Source: Actinomycetes bacterium
Lineage (GTDB): Bacteria > Actinomycetota > Acidimicrobiia > Acidimicrobiales > RAAP-2
Assembly: GCA_021791615.1 (NCBI GenBank)
Contig: JAJYWG010000423.1
Location: 1-19,956, forward strand
DNA length: 19,956 nt
Direction of reading: 5' to 3'
Shown here one piece after another: positions 5,639-12,937 of the stretch. How positions within the stretch are numbered: the stretch's first letter is position 1; every line of letters begins with the position of its first letter. The notes below the pieces were generated by a model. That model did no database searches. It was not told where the DNA came from and saw only the letters and a list, made by a program, of their open reading frames with translations. Both the position numbers and the translations under genes were made by a program.

Positions 5639-8401
5639 ATGGGAAGGCGACGTTCGACGCGGCGCGCCAGAGGGTGGACCGGGGCTCGGGGCTCCAACAT
5701 CGGCGCGGCGGCACCGGCCCTCGCCGCGTCGCTCGCCGCGTCGCTCGCCGCGTCGCTCGTTGTCCTGCTCGCCGCGTCGCTCGTTGTCCTGCTCGCCGGG
5801 GTGCCGGCGGCGGCGGCGGCCGGCGGCGCACAACTCCTCGGCGTCGCCCCCGGCGCACAAGTCCTCGGCGCGGCGGGCGGCGCACAAGTCCTCGGCGCGG
5901 CCGGCGGCGGCGCACCCGTGCTGCGCAAGATCTGGAGCGTCACGCTTCCAGACGGTTCGCAGGGCGTCGCGCTGTCGTCCCCGTCCCTCGCGACACTGAC
6001 AGGCGGGCCGGCGGTCGTCTTCGGCGACCGGTCGGGACGGGTGTACGCCTTGAACCTCGCCTCCGGCGACGCCGTGCCCGGCTGGCCGAAGGACGTCGGC
6101 GTGCCGGTCACATCGACCCCTTCGGTGTTCCGAGCGCCCGGGACAGCGCACGACACCGTGCTGGTCGGCACCGGGAACGCCGCCGTCCCCTGCGCGGGCG
6201 GCTACGAGTGGCTGCTGCCGAGCGGAGCCGAGGCCCTCGTGCGCGGGCCGAACCCGTCGACCGACACGAGGTGCGCCGCCGACGGCGTGTTCGCCGGGAT
6301 CACGATCGGGACACTCGGCGGCGTCACGGGCGCCGTGGCGGGCACGCTCGGCCAGGAGACCTACGCCATGAACGCCACGACCCGGGCGGTGTTGCCGGGG
6401 TTCCCGTGGTTCCAGGCAGACTCGAACTTCGCGACGCCCGCGATCGCTGAGGTGAAGGCCGACGGCGCCAACCAGATCATCGAAGGCGGAGCGCAGACCG
6501 CGGGGTCGGCGTACGGCAGGCAGTACACGCAAGGCGGGCACATACGCATCCTGAGCGCCTCTGGGAACCTGCTCTGCGAGGACACAACCGACGAGTCGAT
6601 CAATTCCTCGCCGGCGGTCGGCAAGTTCCTCGCCGGCACAGCGATCGGGATCGTCGCGGGCACGGGCCCGACATTCCCGACAGCGCCGCAGCACGACCAG
6701 GTGCTCGCCGTCGACACCGACTGCCGGCAGGCGTGGGCGACCACGCTCATGGGCACAACCGGCTACGAGAGCCCGGCCCTCGCGGACGTGCTCGGCAACG
6801 GCCACCTCCAGGTGGTGGCCACCACACGCTCGGGCGGCGTCTACGTGCTCGACGGAGCGACCGGGGTGATGCAGTGGCAGACCCACCTCGCGCACGACAT
6901 CTACGGGTCGCCGGTCACCGCCGAGCTCGGCACAGGGGACCAGGAGGTCGTCGTGGGCACCATCAACGGCTTCGACGTCCTCACAGGCAGGGACGGCACA
7001 GTGCTGGCGTCGACAGTCCAGGTGACAACGGGGTTCCAGAATGCGCCGCTCGTCACCGAGGACCCCAACGGCACGATCGGCATCACGGTCGCCGGCTACC
7101 AGCCCGACGACAGCGTGGTCTCGCACTACGAGATCGCGACATCCGACGGCGCCAACGTGGACGACCCCGGCGCGTGGCCGCAGTTCCACCACGATCCGCA
7201 GCTCACGGGCAACGCCGACGCGCCGATGGTCAGGTCGCTGCCGCCGTTCGGCACATACGTGCGGATCGCGGGGAGCACACCGGACGCGACCGCCGCGGCA
7301 GAGCTCGAGCACCAGTTCGACGCGGCGGCCGGCCACTGCCCGGGGATCGCGGCGTCCACACGCCCGGTCGTCCTCGCAACCGACAAGGCGTACCCCGACG
7401 CGCTCGCGAGCGCGCCGCTCGCGCGCAGCCTCGGGACCGGGACGCTGCTCACGACGCCGGCCGCCCTTTCACCGCCAGCACGGGCGGCCCTCGCGAAGGA
7501 AGGTGTCACCCACGTCGTCGTCGTGGGCGGACCACTCGCGGTGAGTGCCGCGGTCGTCTCCGCGCTCGAGTCGACGCCGGCGACCACCTGCGGCGGGACG
7601 GGGGAGACGGGCAGCGACATCACGGTCACCCGGATCGCCGGGGCCACCGCCTACGCGACGGCGGCCGCGCTCTGCGGGGTCGCCGCGTCCGGCGGCATCG
7701 GCAGCCTCGACCTCTCAGGGGCGTACCAAGGCACGAACGCCACAGGGGGCGACGGCAGGTTCAACGACACCGCCGGCAGTGCGTCCGATGCGCCGTCGTC
7801 GGGGGGCGCGCTCTCGACGGCGCTGCTCGCCACCGGGACCGGTTTCCAGGACGCCGAGTCGGCGAGCTCCCTCGCCTACGCGCAGCGCCTCCCGGTGCTC
7901 CTCACCCCTCCCTCGTCCCTCTCCTCGGTGGCGGCCGCGGAGCTCTCCTCGCTGCACGTGGACCAGGTGCTCGTCGTCGGCGGGCCGCTCGCCGTCTCGG
8001 ACGCCGTCGTCACGTCGCTCGAGAACATGGGCATCTCGGTGCTGCGCGTCGCCGGGCGCAGCGCCTCGCAGACCTCGGTGGAGCTCGCCGAGCTCGAGAC
8101 CTCGGCCGCGCCGACAGGGGTGGGGTGGCGTGGCACGGGCGACCTCACGATCGCCCAGGGCGCGTACTTCAGCGACGGCCTCGCCGGCGCGGCAGTTGCC
8201 GCAGACGGCCCGACATCGGCCTCACCCGAACCGCTGCTCCTCACCGAGAACCCGACCACGGTCGGTGCGGCGCTGAGCGAGTTGTTGCACGTCGCGGGGA
8301 CGAGCGGGCTCGGCGGCGCGGTCGTGACCCACCTCACCGTTCTCGGCGGTGACCTCGCGGTGTCGAACGAGACCGTCGACCAGATGGGCGCCGACCTGTG
8401 A
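5639..8401 (+). CDS. Secreted beta-propeller protein with three cell-wall-binding repeats 2
   Basis: A 920-residue exported surface protein. After a basic N-terminus (MGRRRSTRR) comes an unusually long Ala/Leu/Val-rich signal segment (about 26-60) built from 12-bp repeats, then GAQVLGAAG repeats. Residues about 95-530 look like a PQQ/FG-GAP-type beta-propeller: repeated blades with SPSLATL, TPAIAEV, SPALADV and GSPVTAEL, and the closing motif WPQFHHDPQLTGN (Trp513). Residues about 540-920 hold three cell-wall-binding repeats 2 (PF04122 type) with RIAG motifs and GGPLAVS, GGPLAVS, GGDLAVS. In known families these repeats bind anionic cell-wall polymers, so the protein is probably anchored non-covalently at the surface. 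The propeller ligand is unknown. ATG 5639 has GGAGGG just upstream. It is divergent from greA. Confidence 0.88.
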   Translation: MGRRRSTRRARGWTGARGSNIGAAAPALAASLAASLAASLVVLLAASLVVLLAGVPAAAAAGGAQLLGVAPGAQVLGAAGGAQVLGAAGGGAPVLRKIWSVTLPDGSQGVALSSPSLATLTGGPAVVFGDRSGRVYALNLASGDAVPGWPKDVGVPVTSTPSVFRAPGTAHDTVLVGTGNAAVPCAGGYEWLLPSGAEALVRGPNPSTDTRCAADGVFAGITIGTLGGVTGAVAGTLGQETYAMNATTRAVLPGFPWFQADSNFATPAIAEVKADGANQIIEGGAQTAGSAYGRQYTQGGHIRILSASGNLLCEDTTDESINSSPAVGKFLAGTAIGIVAGTGPTFPTAPQHDQVLAVDTDCRQAWATTLMGTTGYESPALADVLGNGHLQVVATTRSGGVYVLDGATGVMQWQTHLAHDIYGSPVTAELGTGDQEVVVGTINGFDVLTGRDGTVLASTVQVTTGFQNAPLVTEDPNGTIGITVAGYQPDDSVVSHYEIATSDGANVDDPGAWPQFHHDPQLTGNADAPMVRSLPPFGTYVRIAGSTPDATAAAELEHQFDAAAGHCPGIAASTRPVVLATDKAYPDALASAPLARSLGTGTLLTTPAALSPPARAALAKEGVTHVVVVGGPLAVSAAVVSALESTPATTCGGTGETGSDITVTRIAGATAYATAAALCGVAASGGIGSLDLSGAYQGTNATGGDGRFNDTAGSASDAPSSGGALSTALLATGTGFQDAESASSLAYAQRLPVLLTPPSSLSSVAAAELSSLHVDQVLVVGGPLAVSDAVVTSLENMGISVLRVAGRSASQTSVELAELETSAAPTGVGWRGTGDLTIAQGAYFSDGLAGAAVAADGPTSASPEPLLLTENPTTVGAALSELLHVAGTSGLGGAVVTHLTVLGGDLAVSNETVDQMGADL
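5723..5794. repeat. 12-bp in-frame array inside the signal peptide
   Basis: Six 12-bp units: GCCGCGTCGCTC three times (5723-5758), then GTTGTCCTGCTC, GCCGCGTCGCTC, GTTGTCCTGCTC. They encode AASL and VVLL tetrapeptides that build the hydrophobic core of the signal segment. Confidence 0.9.
5825..5905. repeat. 27-bp in-frame array after the signal peptide
   Basis: Three 27-bp units begin at 5825, 5852 and 5879 with GGCGCACAA and encode GAQxLGxAxG nonapeptides. They form a flexible linker between the signal region and the propeller. Confidence 0.8.
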
Positions 8402-8460
8402 CACCCCAAGAAGGGGCGAGAGCTGGCGAGAGCCGGGAGAGGGGCGGGTGAGAGCCGTGC

Positions 8461-8564
8461 GAGGGCTTGGTTGATGCCGGCTCGGTTGGCGCCGGCTCGG
8501 TTGACGAGGGCTTGGTTGATGCCGGCTCGGTTGGCGCCGGCTCGGTTGACGCCGGCTCGGTGCC
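8461..8564. repeat. 15-bp array nested in a 45-bp tandem duplication
   Basis: Two identical 45-bp blocks (8461-8505 and 8506-8550) are each made of three 15-bp units related to GCCGGCTCGGTTGAC; a last partial unit follows to 8564. GCCGGC recurs in five of the units. The array lies in the gap between the surface-protein gene (stop 8401) and leuB. Open frames over it on either strand give only low-complexity pentapeptides (minus strand ASTEP/APTEP), so I read it as non-coding. Confidence 0.9.
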
Positions 8565-8583
8565 TACGGGAGACTGCACGGCG

Positions 8584-8622
8584 ATGACCCGTACGCGCCT
8601 CGTGGGGGTAGCCGTCGACTAG
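8584..8622 (+). other. Candidate short ORF, possible branched-chain leader peptide
   Basis: ATG 8584 to TAG 8620 encodes [12 protein letters not shown]: one Leu and three Val codons in twelve, upstream of leuB-ilvE. A weak GGAG is 11 nt before the ATG. No convincing terminator with a T-tract follows, so attenuation is only a possibility. Valine is common in GC-rich frames, so this may be chance. Confidence 0.2.
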
Positions 8623-8670
8623 GTCGTTGAGGAGCGCCTGGGCGCGCCCTTCCCGTGCGCAGCACCGACC

Positions 8671-8716
8671 GTCCACCTGCCGGGCGGGCGGTGCGCTCTC
8701 GTCCACCTGCCGGGCG
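8671..8716. repeat. 16-bp direct repeats upstream of leuB
   Basis: GTCCACCTGCCGGGCG occurs at 8671-8686 and again at 8701-8716, exactly 30 bp apart, just before the leuB start. They could be a regulator's paired sites or another local duplication. Confidence 0.6.
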
Positions 8717-8743
8717 ACCAAGATGAACCTCATGGGAGCCCGA

Positions 8744-10006
8744 ATGCAAGAGACCGATCCCGCGACCGGCGCCAGTGCGTCGCACTCCGTGCATCCCTCG
8801 CGGCCCCTGCGGCCCCTGCAGCCCTCGCGCCCTCTGCACCGGGTGGCGGTCATCGGGGGAGACGGCATCGGGCCAGAGGTCCTGGCCGAGGCGCTGAAGG
8901 TCGTGGCCGCGGCCGGCGTGGCGCTCGAGACGACGGAGTACGACCTCGGTGCCGGACGCTACCGGCGGACCGGAGAGGTGCTGCCCGACGCGGTGCTCGA
9001 GGAGCTGCGCGGCCACGACGCGATCCTCCTCGGGGCGGTCGGCCCCGCAGTGGGCGACGCGTCGGTTCCTTCGGGGGTGCTCGAGCGAGGGCTGCTGCTC
9101 AGGCTCCGTTTCGCGCTCGACCTCTACGTCAACCTCCGTCCCTTCCAGGCCGTGCCCGGATCGGTGGCCGCGGCCGCAGCGGGGGACGAGCCAGTCGACT
9201 TCGTGGTCGTGCGCGAGAACACCGAAGGCGCCTATGCCGGCGAAGGAGGCTTCCTCCGCAAAGGGACTGCGCACGAGGTGGCGACGCAAGGCTCGGTGAA
9301 CACGCGGATGGGAGTCGAGCGTGTCGTGCGGTTCGCCTTCGAGCTCGCCGAGCGCCGGGTCGAGCGCCGGGCTGAGCGCCGGGTCGAGCGCCGGGCTGAG
9401 CGCCGGGTCGAGCGCCAGGCTGAGCGCCGGGTCGAGCGCCAGGCTGAGCGCCGGGTGGCGCTCGTCCACAAGACCAACGTGCTCACCTTCGCCGGCGACC
9501 TGTGGAAGCGGACCTTCGACGCCGTCGCCAGCGAGCATCCGGAGGTCGCGACGGACTACCAGCACGTAGACGCCGCGTGCATCCACATGGTCGAGCACCC
9601 GGAGCGCTACGACGTGATCGTCACCGACAACCTCTTCGGCGACATCCTCACCGACCTCGCCGGCGCGGTGTGCGGGGGGATCGGCTACGCGGCCTCCGCC
9701 AACCTGCACCCCGGGCATGTGTCGATGTTCGAGCCGGTCCACGGCGCCGCGCACGACATCGCCGGCACCGGCCGGGCCAACCCCCTCGCCGCGATCTCGT
9801 CCGCGGCGCTCATGCTCGAGCACCTCGGCGAGGCCGAGGCGGCCGCGCGCATCGAAAAGGCCGTGCAGAGCTTCGTGGAAGACGCCGCGATGACCGGGGA
9901 GCCGGGCCGACCGGCCACCTCCCGCACGCCGTCGACGACCACCGCAATAGACACCGCCGCCATGAACACCGCCGCCATCGGCGACGCGATTGCAGAAAGG
10001 CTGTAA
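8744..10006 (+). CDS. leuB: 3-isopropylmalate dehydrogenase with a repeat insertion
   Basis: LeuB oxidatively decarboxylates 3-isopropylmalate with NAD+, the third leucine-specific step. Conserved parts include [13 protein letters not shown] (about 34-46), [26 protein letters not shown] with catalytic Lys243, [31 protein letters not shown], and [21 protein letters not shown], all intact. ATG 8744 was chosen because GGGAG lies 5 nt upstream; TTG 8627 and ATGs at 8723 and 8732 are alternatives. Three additions distinguish it: a Pro/Arg-rich N-terminal tail of about 30 residues with 9-bp repeats (8801-8826), nine [12 protein letters not shown] units at residues 203-238, and a Thr/Ala-rich stretch near the C-terminus with a 15-bp duplication. 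The family normally has one such unit between the helix and the VHKTN strand. leuB ends 2 nt before ilvE. Confidence 0.93.
   Translation: MQETDPATGASASHSVHPSRPLRPLQPSRPLHRVAVIGGDGIGPEVLAEALKVVAAAGVALETTEYDLGAGRYRRTGEVLPDAVLEELRGHDAILLGAVGPAVGDASVPSGVLERGLLLRLRFALDLYVNLRPFQAVPGSVAAAAAGDEPVDFVVVRENTEGAYAGEGGFLRKGTAHEVATQGSVNTRMGVERVVRFAFELAERRVERRAERRVERRAERRVERQAERRVERQAERRVALVHKTNVLTFAGDLWKRTFDAVASEHPEVATDYQHVDAACIHMVEHPERYDVIVTDNLFGDILTDLAGAVCGGIGYAASANLHPGHVSMFEPVHGAAHDIAGTGRANPLAAISSAALMLEHLGEAEAAARIEKAVQSFVEDAAMTGEPGRPATSRTPSTTTAIDTAAMNTAAIGDAIAERL
9350..9457. repeat. 12-bp in-frame array within leuB, 9 units
   Basis: Nine contiguous 12-bp units with core GAGCGCCGGG (two units carry GAGCGCCAGG) alternate GTC and GCT endings and encode ERRV, ERRA or ERQA. 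The alternation implies growth by a 24-bp unit. The last unit runs directly into the conserved VALVHKTN strand. Confidence 0.95.
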
Positions 10007-10008
10007 CG

Positions 10009-10938
10009 ATGCCGATCACCCCGACGCACAAGATCTGGATGGACGGCGAGCTCGTCGACTGGGCGGACGCCAAGGTCCACGTGCTCTCCCACACGCTCCA
10101 CTACGGGTCGGGCGTGTTCGAGGGCATACGGGCCTACCCGACCTCGCAGGGGGTGGCGGTCTTCCGCCTCGCCGACCACATGCGACGGCTGATCGCGTCG
10201 GCGCACATCTTGATGATCGACGTCCCGTACAGCGCGGACCAGCTCGTGGCCGCGGCAACCGAGCTCGTGCGCACCAACGACGTGCACGACGGCTGCTACA
10301 TCCGCCCGCTCGTGTACCTCGGGTACGGCGAGATGGGCCTCAATCCGCTGCCCGCTCCCGTGCAGGTCTCGATCGCGACGTGGCCGTGGGGGACCTACCT
10401 GGGCGCAGACGCGCTCGAGCGCGGCGTCTCGGTGAAGATCAGCTCGTGGCGGCGGCACGACCCCAACGCGGCGCCAACCGCCGCGAAGAGTGTCGGCATG
10501 TACGTGAACTCGTCGCTCGCCAAGATCGAGGCGCTCAAGGCGGGCTACGACGAGGCGGTGCTGCTCACCTCGGACGGCCGCGTCAGCGAGTGCACGGGCG
10601 AGAACATCTTCATCGTGCGCGACGGCGTGCTGCTCACGCCTCCGACCTCCGACGCCGGCGCGCTCGACGGCATCACCCAGGACACCGTCGAGGTGCTCGC
10701 GGGCGACATGGGCATCGAGGTCCGCCACGAGCCGCTCATCCGCACCGACCTCTACCTGGCGGACGAGGCGTTCCTCACCGGCACCGCAGCGGAGCTCACG
10801 CCGATCCGCGCGGTGGACGACCGCGTCGTCGGCTCGGGGTCGCGGGGGCCGATCACCTCGGAGCTCCAGCGGGCCTACTTCTCGGCCGTCCACGGCGAGC
10901 TGGACCGCCACAAGAACTGGCTCCACCTGGTGGGGTGA
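10009..10938 (+). CDS. ilvE: Branched-chain amino acid aminotransferase
   Basis: IlvE transfers an amino group from glutamate to 2-ketoisocaproate and related keto acids, the last step of leucine, valine and isoleucine synthesis. The 309-residue protein is a fold-type IV PLP enzyme: KIWMDGELVDWADAKVHVLSH, HYGSGVFEGIRAY, IRPLVYLGYGEMGLNP, APTAAKSVGMYVNS with the PLP Lys160, SECTGENIFIVRDG, GITQDTVEVLA and LTGTAAELTPIRAVDDR. Length is normal. The common GNY after the PLP lysine is GMY here. It starts 2 nt after the leuB stop with GAAAGG upstream, so it is probably in one transcript with leuB and translationally coupled. Confidence 0.95.
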   Translation: MPITPTHKIWMDGELVDWADAKVHVLSHTLHYGSGVFEGIRAYPTSQGVAVFRLADHMRRLIASAHILMIDVPYSADQLVAAATELVRTNDVHDGCYIRPLVYLGYGEMGLNPLPAPVQVSIATWPWGTYLGADALERGVSVKISSWRRHDPNAAPTAAKSVGMYVNSSLAKIEALKAGYDEAVLLTSDGRVSECTGENIFIVRDGVLLTPPTSDAGALDGITQDTVEVLAGDMGIEVRHEPLIRTDLYLADEAFLTGTAAELTPIRAVDDRVVGSGSRGPITSELQRAYFSAVHGELDRHKNWLHLVG

Positions 10939-10985
10939 CGGCACCGGCGGGCCGAGCGGGGTGGGATCGGCGTCTGCGCGGCGGG

Positions 10986-10991
10986 TAACGT
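10986..10991 (+). promoter_or_regulatory. Putative -10 box for the 11001 gene
   Basis: TAACGT fits TANNNT and lies 9 nt before ATG 11001, implying a leaderless or very short-leader mRNA. No Shine-Dalgarno or -35 box is evident. Confidence 0.3.
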
Positions 10992-11000
10992 CGGGTCACC

Positions 11001-11513
11001 ATGACCCAGCCGAGCTTCGTGCCGATCTCCGAGGCCGACCAGGTCCGGCCCGCCCTCCGCCTGGAGGAACCGAGGCCGTGGGTGCAGAGCCGGCCGGCAG
11101 AGCTCCGGTTCCCGGTCCACCCCGGAGGGAGGGGCCGCGGCGCGCCCGGTCCCGACCAGGGGTACGCGGTCCGGCTCGCGCGGCGTTTCGCCGACCGCCT
11201 TCGGCTGCAGCCAGGGGAGGACGCCGAGGACGTGATCGTCGGCGTCGCGCTCCTCGCGTCGCGGCGCGCCTCGCTCCAAGGGCGGGCGCCGACCGTGCAC
11301 GACGTCGAGGCGGCGCTCGCTGTGTGGGGGTTGCGCGACGACGGCCTGCCGCAGGAGCTGCTCGACGCCCGCCGGCTGGCGTTCTCCTCCGCTGCGCACG
11401 ACTACCACGTGCAGCGCGCCCTGGTCGACCAGGTCCAAGAGGACGTTTTGCGGCTCCCTCCCCAGGAGATCGCCGCCCGGATCCCCCGGTCGCCGGCACC
11501 CGTGAACGGGTGA
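11001..11513 (+). CDS. Conserved actinobacterial hypothetical protein
   Basis: A 170-residue, soluble-looking protein without signal peptide or membrane segment. It starts MTQPSFVPISEADQVRPALRLEEPRPW, has a variable Gly/Arg-rich stretch (about 40-52), then a helical core GPDQGYAVRLARRFADRLRL, GEDAEDVIVGVALLASRRASLQGRAPTVHDVEAALAVWG, and a C-terminal segment containing HDYHVQRALVDQVQEDVLRL. Its compositional pattern is that of a real conserved gene, and I recall similar small proteins in high-GC actinobacteria, but no function is known to me. It follows ilvE by 62 bp on the same strand and may share its transcript, although the TAACGT box suggests its own promoter. Confidence 0.75.
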   Translation: MTQPSFVPISEADQVRPALRLEEPRPWVQSRPAELRFPVHPGGRGRGAPGPDQGYAVRLARRFADRLRLQPGEDAEDVIVGVALLASRRASLQGRAPTVHDVEAALAVWGLRDDGLPQELLDARRLAFSSAAHDYHVQRALVDQVQEDVLRLPPQEIAARIPRSPAPVNG

Positions 11514-11520
11514 GCGGTGG

Positions 11521-11694
11521 TGCACGGCCGAAGGGTGGCGCACGGCCGAAGGGTGGTGCACGGCCGAAGGGTGGTGCACGGCCGAAGGGTGGTGCACGGC
11601 CGAAGGGTGGTGCACGGCCGAAGGGTGGTGCACGGCCGTAGCGGGGTGCACGGCCGTAGCGGGGTGCACGGCCGTAGCGGGGTGCACGGCCGAA
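11521..11694. repeat. 18-bp tandem array, about 10 units
   Basis: Units of 18 bp start at 11521, 11539, 11557, 11575, 11593, 11611, 11629, 11647, 11665 and 11683. The first six are TGCACGGCCGAAGGGTGG (one has C for the first T); the next three are TGCACGGCCGTAGCGGGG; the last is partial. Each contains CGGCCG, and most unit junctions create GTGCAC. It fills the gap between the 11001 gene and the acyl-CoA dehydrogenase gene. All frames are open, which reflects the repeat. Confidence 0.95.
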
Positions 11695-11746
11695 GGCATT
11701 CGACCCTTCGGGGAGGGCTGCTCGTTCGAGGCGTGCCGACCGTTCG

Positions 11747-11752
11747 TAGGAT
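11747..11752 (+). promoter_or_regulatory. Putative -10 box of the acyl-CoA dehydrogenase gene
   Basis: TAGGAT fits TANNNT, 6 nt before ATG 11759, which predicts a leaderless transcript. GGAG (11754-11757) is too close to the ATG to act as a ribosome-binding site. It lies about 50 bp after the 18-bp array. Confidence 0.45.
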
Positions 11753-11758
11753 CGGAGC

Positions 11759-12898
11759 ATGAGCTTCGTCCTGACCGACGTCCAACTCGAGTTTCGAGAC
11801 ACGATGCGGCGATTCTGCGAGGAGCGGATCGCGCCCAACGCCGCAGAGGCCGACCGCACGGGCACGTACCCGCGCAAGTCGTTCGAGGCGTGCCGCGAGC
11901 TCGAGCTGCCCTCCCTCGGGATGCCCGCCGAGTACGGGGGTGCCGGCGCCGACACGGTCACCCAGGCGATCATGGCCGAGGAGCTCGCCAGGGTGTGCGC
12001 CTCCACGTCGGTGACGATGCTCATCTCGAAGCTCGGCATGCTCCCCGTGATCAACTGGGGCTCCGAGGAGCTCAAGCGCAGGTACTTGCCGCGTGTCGCG
12101 TCCGGCGAAGCGCAGGCGAGCTACTGCCTCTCCGAGGCGGACGCCGGCAGTGACGTAGCAGCGATGTCGGCCCGTGCGGTCCGTGACGGCGACAGCTACG
12201 TGATCACGGGCACCAAGTACTGGATCACCAACGCGGGCGTCTCGGACACCTACACCGTCTTCGCCAAGACGGACCCCTCCGCGGGGCACCACGGCATCTC
12301 GTGCTTCGTGGTGGAGGCGGACTGGGGGGTGAAGGTGGCGAAGTACGAGGACAAGCTCGGGCTGCGCGGGAGCCCGACCGGGGAGGTCGTCCTCGACGAA
12401 GTCCGCGTCCCGGCGGAGAACCTGGTCGGTGAGGAGGGAGCGGGGTTCCGCATCGCCATGCACACGCTCGACCGGAGCCGGCCCACGATTGGCGCGCAGG
12501 CGGTAGGCATCGCCCAGGGCGCCATCGACTACGCAGCTTCGTACATGAAGGAACGGCACGCGTTCGGCTCGCCGATCGCGGACCTCCAAGCGCTGCGTTT
12601 CATGGTCGCCGACATGGCGATGCGCACCGAGGCGGCGCGCACCCTCGTGTACCGCGCGTGCTCGCTCGCCGACGACGACCCGCAGGGTGAGCTGGGCATG
12701 GTCGGCGCGATGGCCAAGTGCTTCGCCTCGGACACCGCGATGGCCGTGACCACCGACGCGGTGCAGCTCCTCGGCGGCTACGGCTACACCAAGGACTTCC
12801 CTGTCGAGAGGTTCATGCGCGACGCGAAGATCACCCAGATCTACGAGGGGACCAACCAGATCCAGCGCGTGGTGATCGCCAAGAGCATCCTGGGCTGA
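11759..12898 (+). CDS. Acyl-CoA dehydrogenase (short-chain/butyryl type)
   Basis: A 379-residue FAD enzyme that introduces the alpha-beta double bond in acyl-CoA, passing electrons to ETF. It has the three-part family fold: an N-terminal helical domain, the FAD and substrate-binding beta domain with YCLSEADAGSD (from residue 122) and WITN (from 155), and the C-terminal helical domain with LLGGYGYTKDFPVERFMRDAKITQIYEGTNQIQR. The catalytic base is Glu363 in IYEGTNQ, the position used by short/medium-chain and isobutyryl-type enzymes. Chain length cannot be assigned from the sequence alone; with the neighbouring leucine genes, a branched-chain acyl-CoA substrate is possible but unproven. Probably leaderless (TAGGAT 6 nt upstream). 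No repeats interrupt this gene. Confidence 0.93.
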   Translation: MSFVLTDVQLEFRDTMRRFCEERIAPNAAEADRTGTYPRKSFEACRELELPSLGMPAEYGGAGADTVTQAIMAEELARVCASTSVTMLISKLGMLPVINWGSEELKRRYLPRVASGEAQASYCLSEADAGSDVAAMSARAVRDGDSYVITGTKYWITNAGVSDTYTVFAKTDPSAGHHGISCFVVEADWGVKVAKYEDKLGLRGSPTGEVVLDEVRVPAENLVGEEGAGFRIAMHTLDRSRPTIGAQAVGIAQGAIDYAASYMKERHAFGSPIADLQALRFMVADMAMRTEAARTLVYRACSLADDDPQGELGMVGAMAKCFASDTAMAVTTDAVQLLGGYGYTKDFPVERFMRDAKITQIYEGTNQIQRVVIAKSILG

Positions 12899-12914
12899 CT
12901 GACGGGCCTAGCCC

Positions 12915-12937
12915 CGGCCTAGCCCGGCCCTAGGCCG
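12915..12937. terminator. Hairpin after the acyl-CoA dehydrogenase gene
   Basis: CGGCCTAG (12915-12922) and CTAGGCCG (12930-12937) form a perfect 8-bp stem with a 7-nt loop, 16 nt after the stop codon. There is no T-tract, so it may be a terminator of the GC-rich actinobacterial kind or only an mRNA-stabilising hairpin. Confidence 0.45.

Noticed and set aside
5564..7336. Upstream extension of the greA frame on the minus strand
   Set aside because: It is antisense to the surface-protein gene; greA has its own ATG with a TAGCCT box.
8402..8420. CCCC-AAGAA-GGGG hairpin after the surface-protein gene
   Set aside because: Only 4 bp of stem and no T-tract.
8334..8579. Minus-strand ORF with EPASTEPAPT repeats
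   Set aside because: Low-complexity translation of the 15-bp array that continues antisense to the end of the surface-protein gene.
11517..11762. ORFs across the 18-bp array (HGRRVV or ARPKGG repeats)
   Set aside because: All frames are open because the unit is a multiple of three without stops; nothing conserved flanks them.
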